The notes: generated from the letters alone by a model not told the origin. A stretch of DNA of 64,000 nucleotides from Bradyrhizobium sp. AZCC 1693 (GCF_036924745.1 NZ_JAZHSD010000001.1:372001-436000); one strand, 5' to 3'. Counted from the stretch's first letter, positions 54,985 through 63,781 are shown. Numbers and translations are program-made.

Positions 54985-55098
54985 ATGACCAACATTCTCA
55001 CGTTCTTTTCAACGCGCACGCTGCTGCAGATTATCTTCATCCTGGGATCGGCCGTCGCGATGAAGGCGTGGAGCCTCGGCTTGCTGTTCGGCGGTTAG
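54985..55098 (+). CDS. 37-residue membrane peptide
   Basis: MTNILTFFSTRTLLQIIFIL then a second hydrophobic stretch ending LGLLFGG. Nearly all of it is one or two membrane helices. GGGGAG is a ribosome site 8 bases before the ATG. It sits between two dispersed repeats. Function unknown. Confidence 0.5.
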   Translation: MTNILTFFSTRTLLQIIFILGSAVAMKAWSLGLLFGG

Positions 55099-55105
55099 GC
55101 TTTCC

Positions 55106-55193
55106 GTAGCCCGGGTGAAGCGAAGCGCAACCCGGGAAAATGCGAGACAGCGCGAAAATAGACCCGGATTGCGCTTCGCTCCATCCGGGCTAC
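55106..55193. repeat. 88-base inverted repeat (REP-like)
   Basis: Begins GTAGCCCGGGTGAAGCGAAG and ends with a near reverse complement finishing ATCCGGGCTAC. It lies between the 37-residue peptide gene and the stop of lpxXL and could serve as a bidirectional transcript end. Confidence 0.8.
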
Positions 55194-55203
55194 GCTCGCT
55201 TAA

Positions 55204-56139
55204 CTACCGCCACCGCCTGTGCAGCCACAGCCACTGGTCCGGATATTCCCTGACCCAGCCTTCGACCACTGATGTCACCGCCTGCATCGTGCCCTGGATA
55301 TCGATCTGGCCCGAAGCATCGCGCACCGGCTTGACCTCTTCGGACAGTTCGGCGCGGAATCTGTGGTTGGGGAGGCGGATGATGCGCACGCCGTGCACGG
55401 GGCAATCGACCTGCCGCAACAGCCGCGCCAGTGTCGGGTTGGCCTTGGTCTTGCGGCCGAAGAACGTCACCTCGACGCCGTTGCCCATGTATTGATCGAC
55501 CAGCATCGCGACGTGCTGGCCCCTTTGCAGCGCCTCGGCGAGCTTGAGCGGCGCCTCGCGGCCGGCCGGCACCAGCGTGCCCATCTTGACGGCGCGGATC
55601 CGTTCGATGGCGCGGTCGGCGGCCTCGATGTTCGGCCGGCGGAACAGGATCGCGCAATCCAGCCCATGGGCGACCGCGCCGAGCGCCGGAATTTCCCAAT
55701 TGCCGAGATGGCTGGCGAAGATGATCGCCGGCTTGCCGTCGTCGCGCAGGTGATCGAAGATCTGCTTGGTTCGCGCGCCGAACTCGACGCGGCTCGGCTT
55801 GTCCGGATGATCGACGTCGTAGTCCCAGATGTGATCGAGATGGGCGAACTCGGCGCCGATGCGGCCGAGATTGTCCCAGACGCCGGCCAGAATGGTCTCG
55901 ATCTCTTCCGGCGACTTGTCGGGAAGAGCTGCCGTGAGATTCTCGCGCCCGATGCGGTCCTCGCGCAGCCGCCGGCCGATGAAGCGGGTGGCGCGGCCGA
56001 AGAAATTGGCGGTCTTGTCCGGATCGAAATAGCGCGTGGTGCGCAACAGCGCGATCGTCAGCGCGCCGACGGCGGCTTCCGCCACGGGCTTTGCGGCATC
56101 GCGCAGGCGCGCCTTGGTGCGTAGGAGCAGGCGTTTCAT
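55204..56139 (-). CDS. lpxXL: Lipid A very-long-chain acyltransferase (LpxXL type)
   Basis: 311 residues of the HtrB/MsbB acyltransferase family with the catalytic His144 and Glu149 in SHLGNWE. Membrane-anchored N-terminus (about 20-40). As last gene of the acpXL cluster it should move the long hydroxylated chain (27-hydroxyoctacosanoate in rhizobia) from AcpXL to lipid A. Starts 20 bases after the upstream fabF-like gene. Confidence 0.88.
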   Translation of the reverse strand: MKRLLLRTKARLRDAAKPVAEAAVGALTIALLRTTRYFDPDKTANFFGRATRFIGRRLREDRIGRENLTAALPDKSPEEIETILAGVWDNLGRIGAEFAHLDHIWDYDVDHPDKPSRVEFGARTKQIFDHLRDDGKPAIIFASHLGNWEIPALGAVAHGLDCAILFRRPNIEAADRAIERIRAVKMGTLVPAGREAPLKLAEALQRGQHVAMLVDQYMGNGVEVTFFGRKTKANPTLARLLRQVDCPVHGVRIIRLPNHRFRAELSEEVKPVRDASGQIDIQGTMQAVTSVVEGWVREYPDQWLWLHRRWR

Positions 56140-56159
56140 GGTCTACAAGCAGCTACGCG

Positions 56160-57437
56160 CTAGACCGGTTCGCGCGTCAGGATCAGCGAGGCGTTTTGCC
56201 CGCCGAAACCGAACGAGTTCGACATCACGGCGGTAACCTTGGCGTCGCGCGCGGTGTTGCCGACCACATCGAACAGGATCGCCGGATCCGGAATTTCGTA
56301 ATTGATGGTCGGCGGAATCCGCTGGTGTTCCAGCGTCAAGAGCGAGAACACGGCCTCGACCGCGCCGGCCGCCGAGATCGTATGCCCGACCATCGACTTG
56401 TTCGACGACACCGGAATCTTCGGCAAATGGTCGCCGAACACCACCGCTGTCGTGTTGTATTCCATCTTGTCGTTTTCCGGCGTCGCGGTGCCGTGGGCGT
56501 TGATGTGGTCGATCTGTTCGGGCTCAAGGCCGGCATCCGCGAGCGTCTTGCGCATGCAGCCGATGATCGGCTTGCCGTCCGGGCTGGAGCGGGTGCGGTG
56601 GAACGAATCCGTCAGTTCGCCGCAGCCGGCGACCACGCCGAGAATTTTCGCTCCGCGGGCGATGGCCGATTCATAGCTCTCCAGCACCATCGCGCCGGCG
56701 CCTTCCGCCATCACAAAGCCGTCGCGGTTCTTCGAGAACGGCTTTGAGGCGGCCTGCGGCGGATCGTTCTGCGTCGACAGCGCCGACAGCAGCGAGAAGC
56801 GCACCATCGCTTCCGGGTTCACCGAGCCGTCGGCGCCAACGCATAGCGCAGCGTCGGCGTCGCCGCGGCGGATCGCCTCGACGCCGAGCTGGATTGCGGT
56901 CGCGCCGGAGGCGCAAGCCGTGGAGAGCGAGATCGGCGAACCCTTGGTGCCGAACGCTTCGGCCAGATGGCTCGCCACCGAGCCGAACATGAAACGGTGA
57001 TGGTAGGCCGCGAACCGGCCGCCACCGCTGAGGCGCAGCATGTCGTCGTAGCCGAATTCGGTCTTGCCGATCGCGCGCCCGAGCTCGAGCCGTTGCGGCC
57101 ATTCGACCTCGACCGGCGCCACCGCCAGGAACAGCGGGCCGGGAAAATCGGCCTTGGCGCCGATCGCGGCCTGTTCGAGCGCTTCTTCGGTGGCCATTTC
57201 GGCCAGCCGCTCGGTCAGTCCCGTCGAGGTGACGGGATCGACGGTGACGAAATCGACCGTACCGGCCATGGTCGACTTCAAGCCGTCGATCGGAAAGCGC
57301 GTCACGGTCTTGATGCCGGACTCGCCCGCGGTCAGCTTGCGCCAGTTGTCCTGCTTGCCGGCGCCGAGCGACGTCACCACGCCCATGCCGGTGACGACGA
57401 CGATCGGCCTACCGAATTTATCTGATGGTGCTGACAT
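56160..57437 (-). CDS. fabF1XL: Beta-ketoacyl-ACP synthase, FabF1XL type
   Basis: 425 residues from the ATG with GGGGGA upstream (a GTG at 57473 adds 12). Complete condensing-enzyme triad: Cys175 in STACASGATA, His315 in NAHGTATPEND, His352 in SNKSMVGHTISAAGA. In the acpXL cluster it elongates the AcpXL-bound chain beyond C18 for lipid A. A 131-base spacer with dispersed repeat B separates it from the second synthase gene. Confidence 0.9.
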   Translation of the reverse strand: MSAPSDKFGRPIVVVTGMGVVTSLGAGKQDNWRKLTAGESGIKTVTRFPIDGLKSTMAGTVDFVTVDPVTSTGLTERLAEMATEEALEQAAIGAKADFPGPLFLAVAPVEVEWPQRLELGRAIGKTEFGYDDMLRLSGGGRFAAYHHRFMFGSVASHLAEAFGTKGSPISLSTACASGATAIQLGVEAIRRGDADAALCVGADGSVNPEAMVRFSLLSALSTQNDPPQAASKPFSKNRDGFVMAEGAGAMVLESYESAIARGAKILGVVAGCGELTDSFHRTRSSPDGKPIIGCMRKTLADAGLEPEQIDHINAHGTATPENDKMEYNTTAVVFGDHLPKIPVSSNKSMVGHTISAAGAVEAVFSLLTLEHQRIPPTINYEIPDPAILFDVVGNTARDAKVTAVMSNSFGFGGQNASLILTREPV

Positions 57438-57514
57438 GGTTCCCCCGATGTTGCGCCGTAATTCGCGGGACACCGTTCCTTCGGATCGTCATCCCGCTCA
57501 ATCTCTCTTCTTGA

Positions 57515-57584
57515 GCATGATCTCCGGGCAAACGCACCGCGTTTGTCCCGAGGGAAAACCGGTATCCACTTTTCCCGATCATGC
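57515..57584. repeat. Dispersed palindromic repeat, copy B
   Basis: 70 bases bounded by GCATGATC and GATCATGC, related in inverted orientation to 22179-22250. Located inside the lipid A operon, between the two fabF genes. Confidence 0.8.
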
Positions 57585-57604
57585 TCCAAGCGCTCTCGCG
57601 CCGA

Positions 57605-58807
57605 TTACTTGACGGCCTCGACCAGAGCCATGCCTTCGCCCTGCCAGTGACCGGCCCCCACCACCACAATCTGGTCCGGGGGACCTGCCTTTTCAACCTC
57701 AAGCCCGGTCGGATCATTCGGCGGAAACAGCGTGCCGCGGGAGAGCGAGAGCGCAGCCAGCGCCAGTCCCAGCGGAAACTGGGTCTCCAGCGTGTGGCCG
57801 AACATCGTTCCGGTGGCGCGCACGGCGAATCCAGGGTGCTGGCGCAAGAAGGCTTTTTCTTCGGACGTCACCGGCTCGACGCCGGTCGCGCCCGTGATCA
57901 GATGGCCGCTGTCGCCGGGGACGCCGAGCTTCGGCCACAGCGCTTCCAGCGATTTGGTCACCGCGCCCGGCTGCTTGCGCTGCGCGAGGTCGGCGACCAC
58001 CTTGGTCAGTTTTGCATATGGCTTGGCGCCGCGCGCTTCGGCGTGCTCGCGGGATTCCAGCACCAGGAAACAGCCGGCGGAGCCGAGCGCAAAACCGCTG
58101 TGGCGATCGCGCTGCCAGACCGGCGCGTACGTCTCTTTCAGATTGAAGTCGCCGAATTCATAGAGGACCAGCAGATCGGAGCGCTCGCCATTATGGGCGG
58201 CGCCGACCAGCGCGATTTCGCTCTGTCCGGACGAGATGCGCGCCAGCGCGATCCGCGCCGCGTCGATACTGGCGGCTTCCTCGCCCATGAAGGTGCGCGA
58301 CGTTCCGCACACGCCGTGGACGATGGCGATGTTGCCGGCGAGCAGGTTGGAGAGCTGGGCCAGAAACAGCGTCGGCCGCAGATCGTTCATCAGCCGTTCG
58401 TTGAGGAATCCGGGGCTGGAATTTCCCTTGGCGTCGGCGGTCATGATCGCGAGGTCGACCGCGAGGTCGCGCTCGCCGCCGCCGGCGGCGACGATCATGT
58501 CCGTCCGCCCCAGGATTTCCTTGTTGCCTTTGATGCCGGCCGAATCCAGCGCCAGCCCCGCGGCGTAGGTGCCGATGCGCTGCCACGCTTCCATCTGGCG
58601 CTGGTCGCCCTTCTTCGGGATCTGGGCGTCGAAGGTAACAGGCGCCAGCGGATGCACGATGTAGGGCGCGAACCGCTTGTCGTCGACGTTGATCTTTTTG
58701 GCGTTCAGCGCATCCCAATGCGCGTCCAGCCCCTCGCCGAGCGAGGAGACGATACCGATGCCGGTGATCCAGACTTCCTTGGCGGGCGGGGAATTTGGCT
58801 CAGTCAT
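57605..58807 (-). CDS. fabF2XL: Beta-ketoacyl synthase-like FabF2XL, incomplete triad
   Basis: 400 residues, same fold as the neighbour. A nucleophile-like Cys167 (GVCGTSRTF) and one His338 (MFGHTLETQ) are present, but the first catalytic His (NAHGT in the partner) is replaced by the segment ITGATG (304-309). So it may act as partner or chain-length factor of FabF1XL, much as KS-beta subunits do; this is inference. Its end sequence overlaps the FabZ-like gene's stop by 8 bases. Confidence 0.85.
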   Translation of the reverse strand: MTEPNSPPAKEVWITGIGIVSSLGEGLDAHWDALNAKKINVDDKRFAPYIVHPLAPVTFDAQIPKKGDQRQMEAWQRIGTYAAGLALDSAGIKGNKEILGRTDMIVAAGGGERDLAVDLAIMTADAKGNSSPGFLNERLMNDLRPTLFLAQLSNLLAGNIAIVHGVCGTSRTFMGEEAASIDAARIALARISSGQSEIALVGAAHNGERSDLLVLYEFGDFNLKETYAPVWQRDRHSGFALGSAGCFLVLESREHAEARGAKPYAKLTKVVADLAQRKQPGAVTKSLEALWPKLGVPGDSGHLITGATGVEPVTSEEKAFLRQHPGFAVRATGTMFGHTLETQFPLGLALAALSLSRGTLFPPNDPTGLEVEKAGPPDQIVVVGAGHWQGEGMALVEAVK

Positions 58808-59273
58808 GCGTCATCGCCTGCAGTGGGAAGCCGATCTCGTTGGCCTTCGCGTCCATGTGCACGCGCAGGGCCGGGTCGGGGAAGGGGGCAAGGCCGAAGG
58901 TGAGTTCAGCGCTGCACTTCAACTCCTTGCCGATGCGTATTTTTGCCTTCGTGACGGCAAAGCCGGAGCCTTCGTGCTCGAGCTTCGCATCGATCGTCAG
59001 CAAAGAGCCGGGGCTGACGTAACCCCGCATCTTGGCTTCCTTCACGATGGCCAGGAACGGCATGCGCTCGAACTTCAGGACGCCGAGTATCAGCCAGCCG
59101 GAGCTCTGCGCCATCGCTTCGGTCAGCAGCACGCCGGGCATGATCGGGAAACCCGGAAAATGCCCTTCAAAGATGGTATGCGACGCCGGAACCTGGGCCT
59201 CGACCGTAATTTTCTTCTCGTCGAGATTGAGGTCGACGATGCGATCGATCAGCTGAAAGTAATCAAGGTTCAT
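58800..59273 (-). CDS. fabZXL: 3-hydroxyacyl-ACP dehydratase, FabZXL type
   Basis: 157 residues of the hot-dog fold with catalytic His38 (FEGHFPGFPIMPG) and Glu52 (TEAMAQ). In the acpXL cluster it dehydrates the long 3-hydroxyacyl-AcpXL intermediate. Overlaps fabF2XL by 8 bases, so translation is coupled; the 112 bases before it carry a repeat hairpin. Confidence 0.88.
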   Translation of the reverse strand: MNLDYFQLIDRIVDLNLDEKKITVEAQVPASHTIFEGHFPGFPIMPGVLLTEAMAQSSGWLILGVLKFERMPFLAIVKEAKMRGYVSPGSLLTIDAKLEHEGSGFAVTKAKIRIGKELKCSAELTFGLAPFPDPALRVHMDAKANEIGFPLQAMTHD

Positions 59274-59345
59274 GGCGGGCGACTAAAGCGTTTTCCAGCG
59301 AAGTGGAGGCCGGTTCGCGTCAAGAAAACGCGTCAAAACCAAGAA

Positions 59346-59389
59346 TCTAGAGCCCCGTTCCGATTCAATCGGAACGGAAATGGCTCTAG
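59346..59389 (-). repeat. Strong hairpin overlapping the acpXL stop codon
   Basis: Outer arms CTAGAGCC/GGCTCTAG and inner arms CCGTTCCGATT/AATCGGAACGG. The acpXL stop (59386-59388) is inside the outer arm. The hairpin is the end of a longer repeat (59284-59389) recalled from bradyrhizobia. It may attenuate transcription into fabZXL or stabilise the acpXL mRNA. Confidence 0.75.
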
Positions 59390-59682
59390 GCGCCCGGCGC
59401 TGCATTCTTGGCGGCGACCAGTTCGTCGATGCGATCGGCGAGATTCTGCAGCACGAAATACTGCTCGGTCGTGGCCTTGCCGTCGTTGACCTCCTGGGTC
59501 CATTTTTCGAGCGGCATCTTGATCCCGAACGCCTTGTCGATGGCAAAGGCGATGTCGAGGAAGTCCAGGCTGTCGATTCCCAGATCGTCGATGGCGTGGC
59601 TCTCCGGCTTGATCGTGTCGCGCGGAATGTCGCAGGTTTCCGCGATAATGTTGGCGATCTGATCGAATGTGGAAGACATCAT
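59386..59682 (-). CDS. acpXL: Acyl carrier protein AcpXL
   Basis: 98 residues with the 4'-phosphopantetheine Ser38 in [10 protein letters not shown] and the acidic helix-II pattern. Longer than housekeeping AcpP and, with the following fabZ/fabF/fabF/lpxXL genes, diagnostic for synthesis of the very-long-chain lipid A fatty acid of Rhizobiales. First gene of the minus-strand cluster, promoter presumably in the gap above 59683. Confidence 0.93.
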   Translation of the reverse strand: MMSSTFDQIANIIAETCDIPRDTIKPESHAIDDLGIDSLDFLDIAFAIDKAFGIKMPLEKWTQEVNDGKATTEQYFVLQNLADRIDELVAAKNAAPGA

Positions 59683-60025
59683 TAAGCCTTTGATATATTG
59701 GAGCTAATCCGGAACGGCTTGGAGGAGGCGGGTGAACGGCCCCGGAAGGCCCTGATCCCCCGGCCGGAGTCGAGTGCCCGTATATCGGAGCGGGCCGCTT
59801 AGTTCAATGGAGGCGGCCGTTCCCGTGACATTGGATTTGGGAGCGAAAATGGCGGTTTTTGGTCGCGGGATCAGTGGTGGCACGGTTGTGATCCGGGCCG
59901 CAATTGATTGATATCGCTGCCCCCACACATCCTGCGAACGACGCTATCCGCCCTGGGCGCTTAACTCGATTCATTCATGAGCGATGGTTGCAAGCCGCGT
60001 TGCCATCGTTCAAAGGGCGTGGCCT
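59683..60025. other. Gap upstream of acpXL
   Basis: 343 bases with no supportable gene. Should hold the acpXL promoter. The stretch 59896-59920 is one half of a direct repeat whose other half is at 60721-60745. Confidence 0.5.
59896..59920. repeat. Direct repeat, left copy
   Basis: 25 bases (GGCCGCAATTGATTGATATC then GCTGC) that recur at 60721-60745 with one mismatch. The two copies bracket the GyrI-like gene. Confidence 0.7.
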
Positions 60026-60643
60026 TCAGCCGGCGCTTCTGACCGGCTGCCGCAGAATCGTCTTGAGCTTTTCCGGTGGCGTCTTGCGTGGATCGCTCAG
60101 ATAGATCTCGTGATGTGGCCCTGCAAATGTCACCTCCTTCGCAGGCATAATCTCGTTGTGGAGCCTGGCCAGCGTCGGGCCTTCGTCGTCATAGCTGCCG
60201 ATATGCAGCGTCTGCAGGCATTGGCCTTCGTCCAACGGCTCAAGGCGTAGCGAGACCGGAGGCTCCCCAAGCTTGTCCCGCGATCTTGCCAGGGCAGCCT
60301 CGTACAGGGATCGCTCAATGAAGTCAGGCACCATGATCATCATCGTCCATTGCCACAGATGCTTCCGGCGCTCGACAAAATCGTCGGGATTGTCAGCCCA
60401 CCAAAGGCCTTCGAGGGGCGGAACGACGTAATCTTTTCCCGACTTGGCTTTGCTGGAAAATTTCATCGCGTAGCTCACGGAATACAGCCACTCGATGGCA
60501 GCCTTGTAGGCCGGATCGCGATTGGGGTCGCCTTTTCCGTTGATCTTGACGAATTTCATGACCGGCACGTCGACGGTAGCAAAACTGCCATTAGGCGCGC
60601 TGTAGAGCGTTGAGAGCTTCTTCTTGAAATCGATCTTGTCCAC
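60026..60643 (-). CDS. GyrI-like/SOUL-type small-molecule-binding protein
   Basis: 205 residues from a GTG (the frame extends to 60739 but the extra part overlaps a repeat). A tandem of two GyrI-like halves: VPVMKFVKINGKGDPNRDPAY in the first and QTLHIGSYDDEGPTLARLHNEI, HHEIYLSDPRKTPPEKLKTILRQPV in the second. Single-domain proteins of this kind bind drugs or hydrolyse small esters; no target can be given. Confidence 0.82.
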   Translation of the reverse strand: MDKIDFKKKLSTLYSAPNGSFATVDVPVMKFVKINGKGDPNRDPAYKAAIEWLYSVSYAMKFSSKAKSGKDYVVPPLEGLWWADNPDDFVERRKHLWQWTMMIMVPDFIERSLYEAALARSRDKLGEPPVSLRLEPLDEGQCLQTLHIGSYDDEGPTLARLHNEIMPAKEVTFAGPHHEIYLSDPRKTPPEKLKTILRQPVRSAG

Positions 60644-60720
60644 GTTCGTCTCTGGTCGGTTATTGGTGCGCTGTGTCCAGGCCCGATGGGTGGAGCGCAG
60701 CGAAACCCATCGCCGCCTCA

Positions 60721-60745
60721 GGCCGCAATTGATTGACATCGCTGC
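60721..60745. repeat. Direct repeat, right copy
   Basis: Matches 59896-59920 with one C for T change. Just upstream lies a repeat-like hairpin CGATGGGTGGAGCGCAGCGAAACCCATCG region. Confidence 0.7.
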
Positions 60746-60967
60746 GCTCCAGCCATCCTTGTATCAGCACGACCTGCTAGGGTGTGAGCGTTCCGCAAGG
60801 AATGGCCCCGGCCCGGGTGGCCGCCCGGACCGGGCCGCCGATCGTTGGATCGTAACCCATCGAAGCATTGTGAGCTGATCTTCGTAGCAGGATCACGATC
60901 GGCATCTTCGTCGAGGCCCGCATTGTTGAATGAGCATCAGGCTCGCATTCAAGGGAGGATCGAGAAG

Positions 60968-61066
60968 ATGAGCAAGCGTAGCATAATTTGCGCCGGCATC
61001 GATACTGGCAAGCACAAGCTCGATGTGGCGCTGCATGGGGCGAAGCCCCACGGGCGGATGACCGAG
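60968..61066 (+). pseudogene. IS110-type transposase remnant (5' end)
   Basis: The start of a DEDD transposase is clear: SIICAGIDTGKHKLDVALHGA, with the first Asp, after a GGGAGG ribosome site and ATG. After about 33 codons the similarity ends and the sequence turns into repeat elements, so about nine-tenths of the gene is missing. A relic of an IS110 family element. Confidence 0.8.
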
Positions 61067-61361
61067 GCTATTCACACGAGACCGCGGGTGCAGCAAGCAC
61101 CCGGCATTCCCTGCTCCCTCCGATTTCGGGGGGAGGGACAAGTTCATGCAAACCTCGGGCGCAAATGCGCCGCGAGAATGCGGGCGCACACTCGGTCGTC
61201 ATCACCCGCCAACGGGTCGCGCGAATGCGCGCCCGATGACAGGCTCCGGCAGGTGATCCAGTATTCCAGAGACAGCAGTGATTGAATCGATAGGCCGCAG
61301 CGTACTGGATACCCGCCTTCGCGGGTATGACGATCTGATTTGGTGCGACGATCGTGCTTCG
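61067..61361. repeat. Mosaic of short dispersed repeats
   Basis: About 295 bases made of pieces I recall as common intergenic bradyrhizobial repeats, including GATCCAGTATTCCAGAGACA, GGCCGCAGCGTACTGGATAC and the hairpin ACCCGCCTTCGCGGGT (61308-61323). No gene. Confidence 0.6.
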
Positions 61362-61745
61362 CTACCCCTGCGGCGTCACCGAAATCCTGGCACAGTCGCG
61401 GCGGCCCATCAGCACGCAGTCCTGGGTCTTGCGCAGATCGGCGATGCTGACCGCAAGCCAGATGCCGATGGCGGTCAACGCCACGGTGAAGGCGAGCGCT
61501 GCGACATTGGCGAGCATCCGATGACGGAAATCGTCGCCCTCGTCGCGCGGCCGCTCGTAGCGGGACAGATCGTTCACCGCGGGCGACGTGCTGGTGCTGG
61601 GGGGCTTGGCGTTGGGCGTCTTGATGTTAGGCGTCTTGGTCGGATCGGGTTCTTCCCGTCCGCCCGGAGGGTGGGCGGAGGTACGCGGCCGGAACTTGAG
61701 CACGACGTGCTCATCGTCCGAAATAAGAGGCCGCTGGGTTTTCAC
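61362..61745 (-). CDS. Single-pass membrane protein of unknown function
   Basis: 127 residues: a Pro/Thr/Lys-rich N-terminal half with the near repeat TKTPNIKTPNAKPPSTSTS, then a membrane helix (about 83-103) and a short tail with two Cys (DCVLMGRRDCARI). I recognise the tail as common in bradyrhizobial hypotheticals; function unknown. Confidence 0.7.
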   Translation of the reverse strand: MKTQRPLISDDEHVVLKFRPRTSAHPPGGREEPDPTKTPNIKTPNAKPPSTSTSPAVNDLSRYERPRDEGDDFRHRMLANVAALAFTVALTAIGIWLAVSIADLRKTQDCVLMGRRDCARISVTPQG

Positions 61746-62001
61746 TGCCGCCGATCCGCGAAAAATCCTGCGTCTTTCTTAGCACGTCGGCAGCGTTTCC
61801 AACATGAAATGTTGCTGGGCGCGGAGCAGCCATCCATCCGCGCAACGTTTGATGGAACCTGCTGCCGTCGATCGGAAGTCCGTGGCGTCAGGCCGCAAAC
61901 CTCGGGTCGCGGCCATTTGAGGGCTCGCGCCATCATGGCATGGTAAGCCTTGTTTCTGAGCCATTTTGCGGATTAGGGCACGAAGTACGGGGGGGCAAAC
62001 G

Positions 62002-62622
62002 ATGGCCAATACGCGCGACCCGATCCTCAAGCCGGTCCCGATCCTGTCACTGCGTCCGACCCAGATGACGGTCGGGCTGCGAGAGGTAAAGGAGAAGCGC
62101 AAGCGCTGGCGGGAGCACAAGTCGGAAAAGAAGCGCGCCGAGCTGCTCGGCAAGCACATGATCCCGGTCGTGCTCGGGCCGGATGAGCACCATTACGTCG
62201 TCGACCATCATCATCTGGCGCGTGCACTGCATGACGAGGGCGTCGAGCATGTCCTGGTCACGGTCATCGGCGATCTCACCATGGTCGAGCGCGAAGCGTT
62301 CTGGACCGTGATGGACCACAGGAGATGGGCCTATCCCTACGACGCCATGGGTGAACGCCGGCACTACGGGGATCTTCCGAAATCGGTGTCCGGGCTCAAG
62401 GACGATCCGTTCCGCAGCCTCGCCGGCGAATTGCGCCGCGTCGGCGGCTTTGCAAAGGACATTACCCCGTTCAGCGAATTTCTGTGGGCGGATTTCCTGC
62501 GCCACAAGATCTCGCGCAAAAGCGTCGAGGAGAATTTCGACAAGGCGATGGAGAAGGCGCTCGGCTTTGCCAGGAGCAAGGACGCGGTCTATCTGCCAGG
62601 CTGGTGCGGACCCGCCGATTAA
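62002..62622 (+). CDS. ParB-like domain protein
   Basis: 206 residues from the ATG at 62002 (an upstream GTG/ATG adds 12). A ParB-like N-terminal fold (PF08857 type): ILSLRPTQMTVGLREVKEKR, then HMIPVVLGPDEHHYVVDHHHLARAL with several His, and EFLWADFLRHKIS. Family members are putative nucleases or adaptor proteins; no partner genes for plasmid partitioning are here, so segregation function is not expected. Confidence 0.82.
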   Translation: MANTRDPILKPVPILSLRPTQMTVGLREVKEKRKRWREHKSEKKRAELLGKHMIPVVLGPDEHHYVVDHHHLARALHDEGVEHVLVTVIGDLTMVEREAFWTVMDHRRWAYPYDAMGERRHYGDLPKSVSGLKDDPFRSLAGELRRVGGFAKDITPFSEFLWADFLRHKISRKSVEENFDKAMEKALGFARSKDAVYLPGWCGPAD

Positions 62623-62632
62623 TTAATAGCGG

Positions 62633-63118
62633 CTACGTCGGTAGTTTGTCCGACGGAGGCGGTTCCTGTGCCGTCTCGTCCTTGCCGCCAAGCCTCTTGT
62701 GCAACCAGCGTTCCATTCGGCCGCCAACGGTCAGGATCGCAAACGTGATGGCCAATGCGATCGTGACCAATCGCCATTGTCCGAGACCGCAGACAATTCC
62801 GATGCAGGCCGCCAGCCAGGTGCAGGCGGCACTGGTGAGCCCGCGAACCCTGAAATGACGTCCCGCGTGGACAATGACCCCGGCGCCGAGAAAACCGATC
62901 CCGGTCAGGATTCCCTGAATCACCCGGCTGCCGGCGTCCGACACGATGTTGGCGTTGTCCGAATGGACCATCACCGTCAGCATGGCCGTCGCAAGGCTGA
63001 CCAGCCCCAGCGTCTTCAATCCGATCGGCTTTCCCTGCAGATCGCGGTTGAGACCGATCAGGCCGCCCGCGAGCGTGGCGACGCCGAGACGCAATATGAT
63101 TTCGGTCCACTCCAGCAA
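62633..63118 (-). CDS. MgtC/SapB family membrane protein
   Basis: 161 residues, about four membrane helices, with the MgtC signature RLGVATLAGGLIGLNRDLQGKPIGLKTLGLVSLATAML and GFLGAGVIVHAGRHFRVRGLTSAACTWLAA. Lacks the C-terminal ACT-like domain of Salmonella MgtC. Linked to magnesium limitation and acid stress in other bacteria; the exact role is not established. Confidence 0.9.
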   Translation of the reverse strand: MLEWTEIILRLGVATLAGGLIGLNRDLQGKPIGLKTLGLVSLATAMLTVMVHSDNANIVSDAGSRVIQGILTGIGFLGAGVIVHAGRHFRVRGLTSAACTWLAACIGIVCGLGQWRLVTIALAITFAILTVGGRMERWLHKRLGGKDETAQEPPPSDKLPT

Positions 63119-63155
63119 CGCGGGAAACCTCCGGGCCTCAGGCTAATTCTCAGGG

Positions 63156-63734
63156 CTATTTCGGCAGCCGCCCCATCATGTAGAATTCGTCGTTCGGGCG
63201 CATCGCGGTGACGTTGGCCAACCGGTTCGACAGCGCAAAGAAGGCCGCGATCGCTGCGATATCCCAGATGTCGTCGTCGGAAAAGCCGTGGCCCGCGATC
63301 TCGGCGAAATCCGCTTCCGAAACCGTGTTGGCCTCCTGGCTCACCTTCATGGCGAAGTCGAGCATGGCGCGCTGCCGCGGCGTGATGTCGGCCTTGCGGT
63401 AGTTGACGGCGATCTGGTCGGCGATGACAGGATTCTTGGCCCGGATGCGCAGGATCGCCCCATGGGCAATCACGCAGTAATGGCACTGGTTGGCGGCGGA
63501 CGTCGCCACCACGATCATCTCGCGCTCGGCCTTGGAAAGCCCGCTGTCCTTTTCCATCAACGCGTCGTGATAGGCAAAAAAGGCGCGAAACTCGTCAGGA
63601 CGATAAGCCAGCGTCAGGAAGACGTTCGGGACGAAGCCGGATTTCTCCTGCACCGCGAGGATCCGGGTGCGGATGTCCTCCGGCAGCTTGTCGATGGCGG
63701 GCGGCTGAAATCGTTTGGTGGCGGGCTTGCTCAT
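63156..63734 (-). CDS. AhpD-like peroxidase-related protein (carboxymuconolactone decarboxylase fold)
   Basis: 192 residues from MSKPATKRFQPPAIDKLPED. Active-site motif CHYCVIAHG (Cys84, Cys87, His91) of the AhpD/YcnE-like group, which reduces peroxides with a disulphide relay, in the 'peroxidase-related enzyme' length class. Cytoplasmic antioxidant; the substrate is not certain. Confidence 0.88.
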   Translation of the reverse strand: MSKPATKRFQPPAIDKLPEDIRTRILAVQEKSGFVPNVFLTLAYRPDEFRAFFAYHDALMEKDSGLSKAEREMIVVATSAANQCHYCVIAHGAILRIRAKNPVIADQIAVNYRKADITPRQRAMLDFAMKVSQEANTVSEADFAEIAGHGFSDDDIWDIAAIAAFFALSNRLANVTAMRPNDEFYMMGRLPK

Positions 63735-63781
63735 GAAAGGTTCCGGCTTAAGGCCGCGAGGCGGCGTTGCCGGGACCATAT

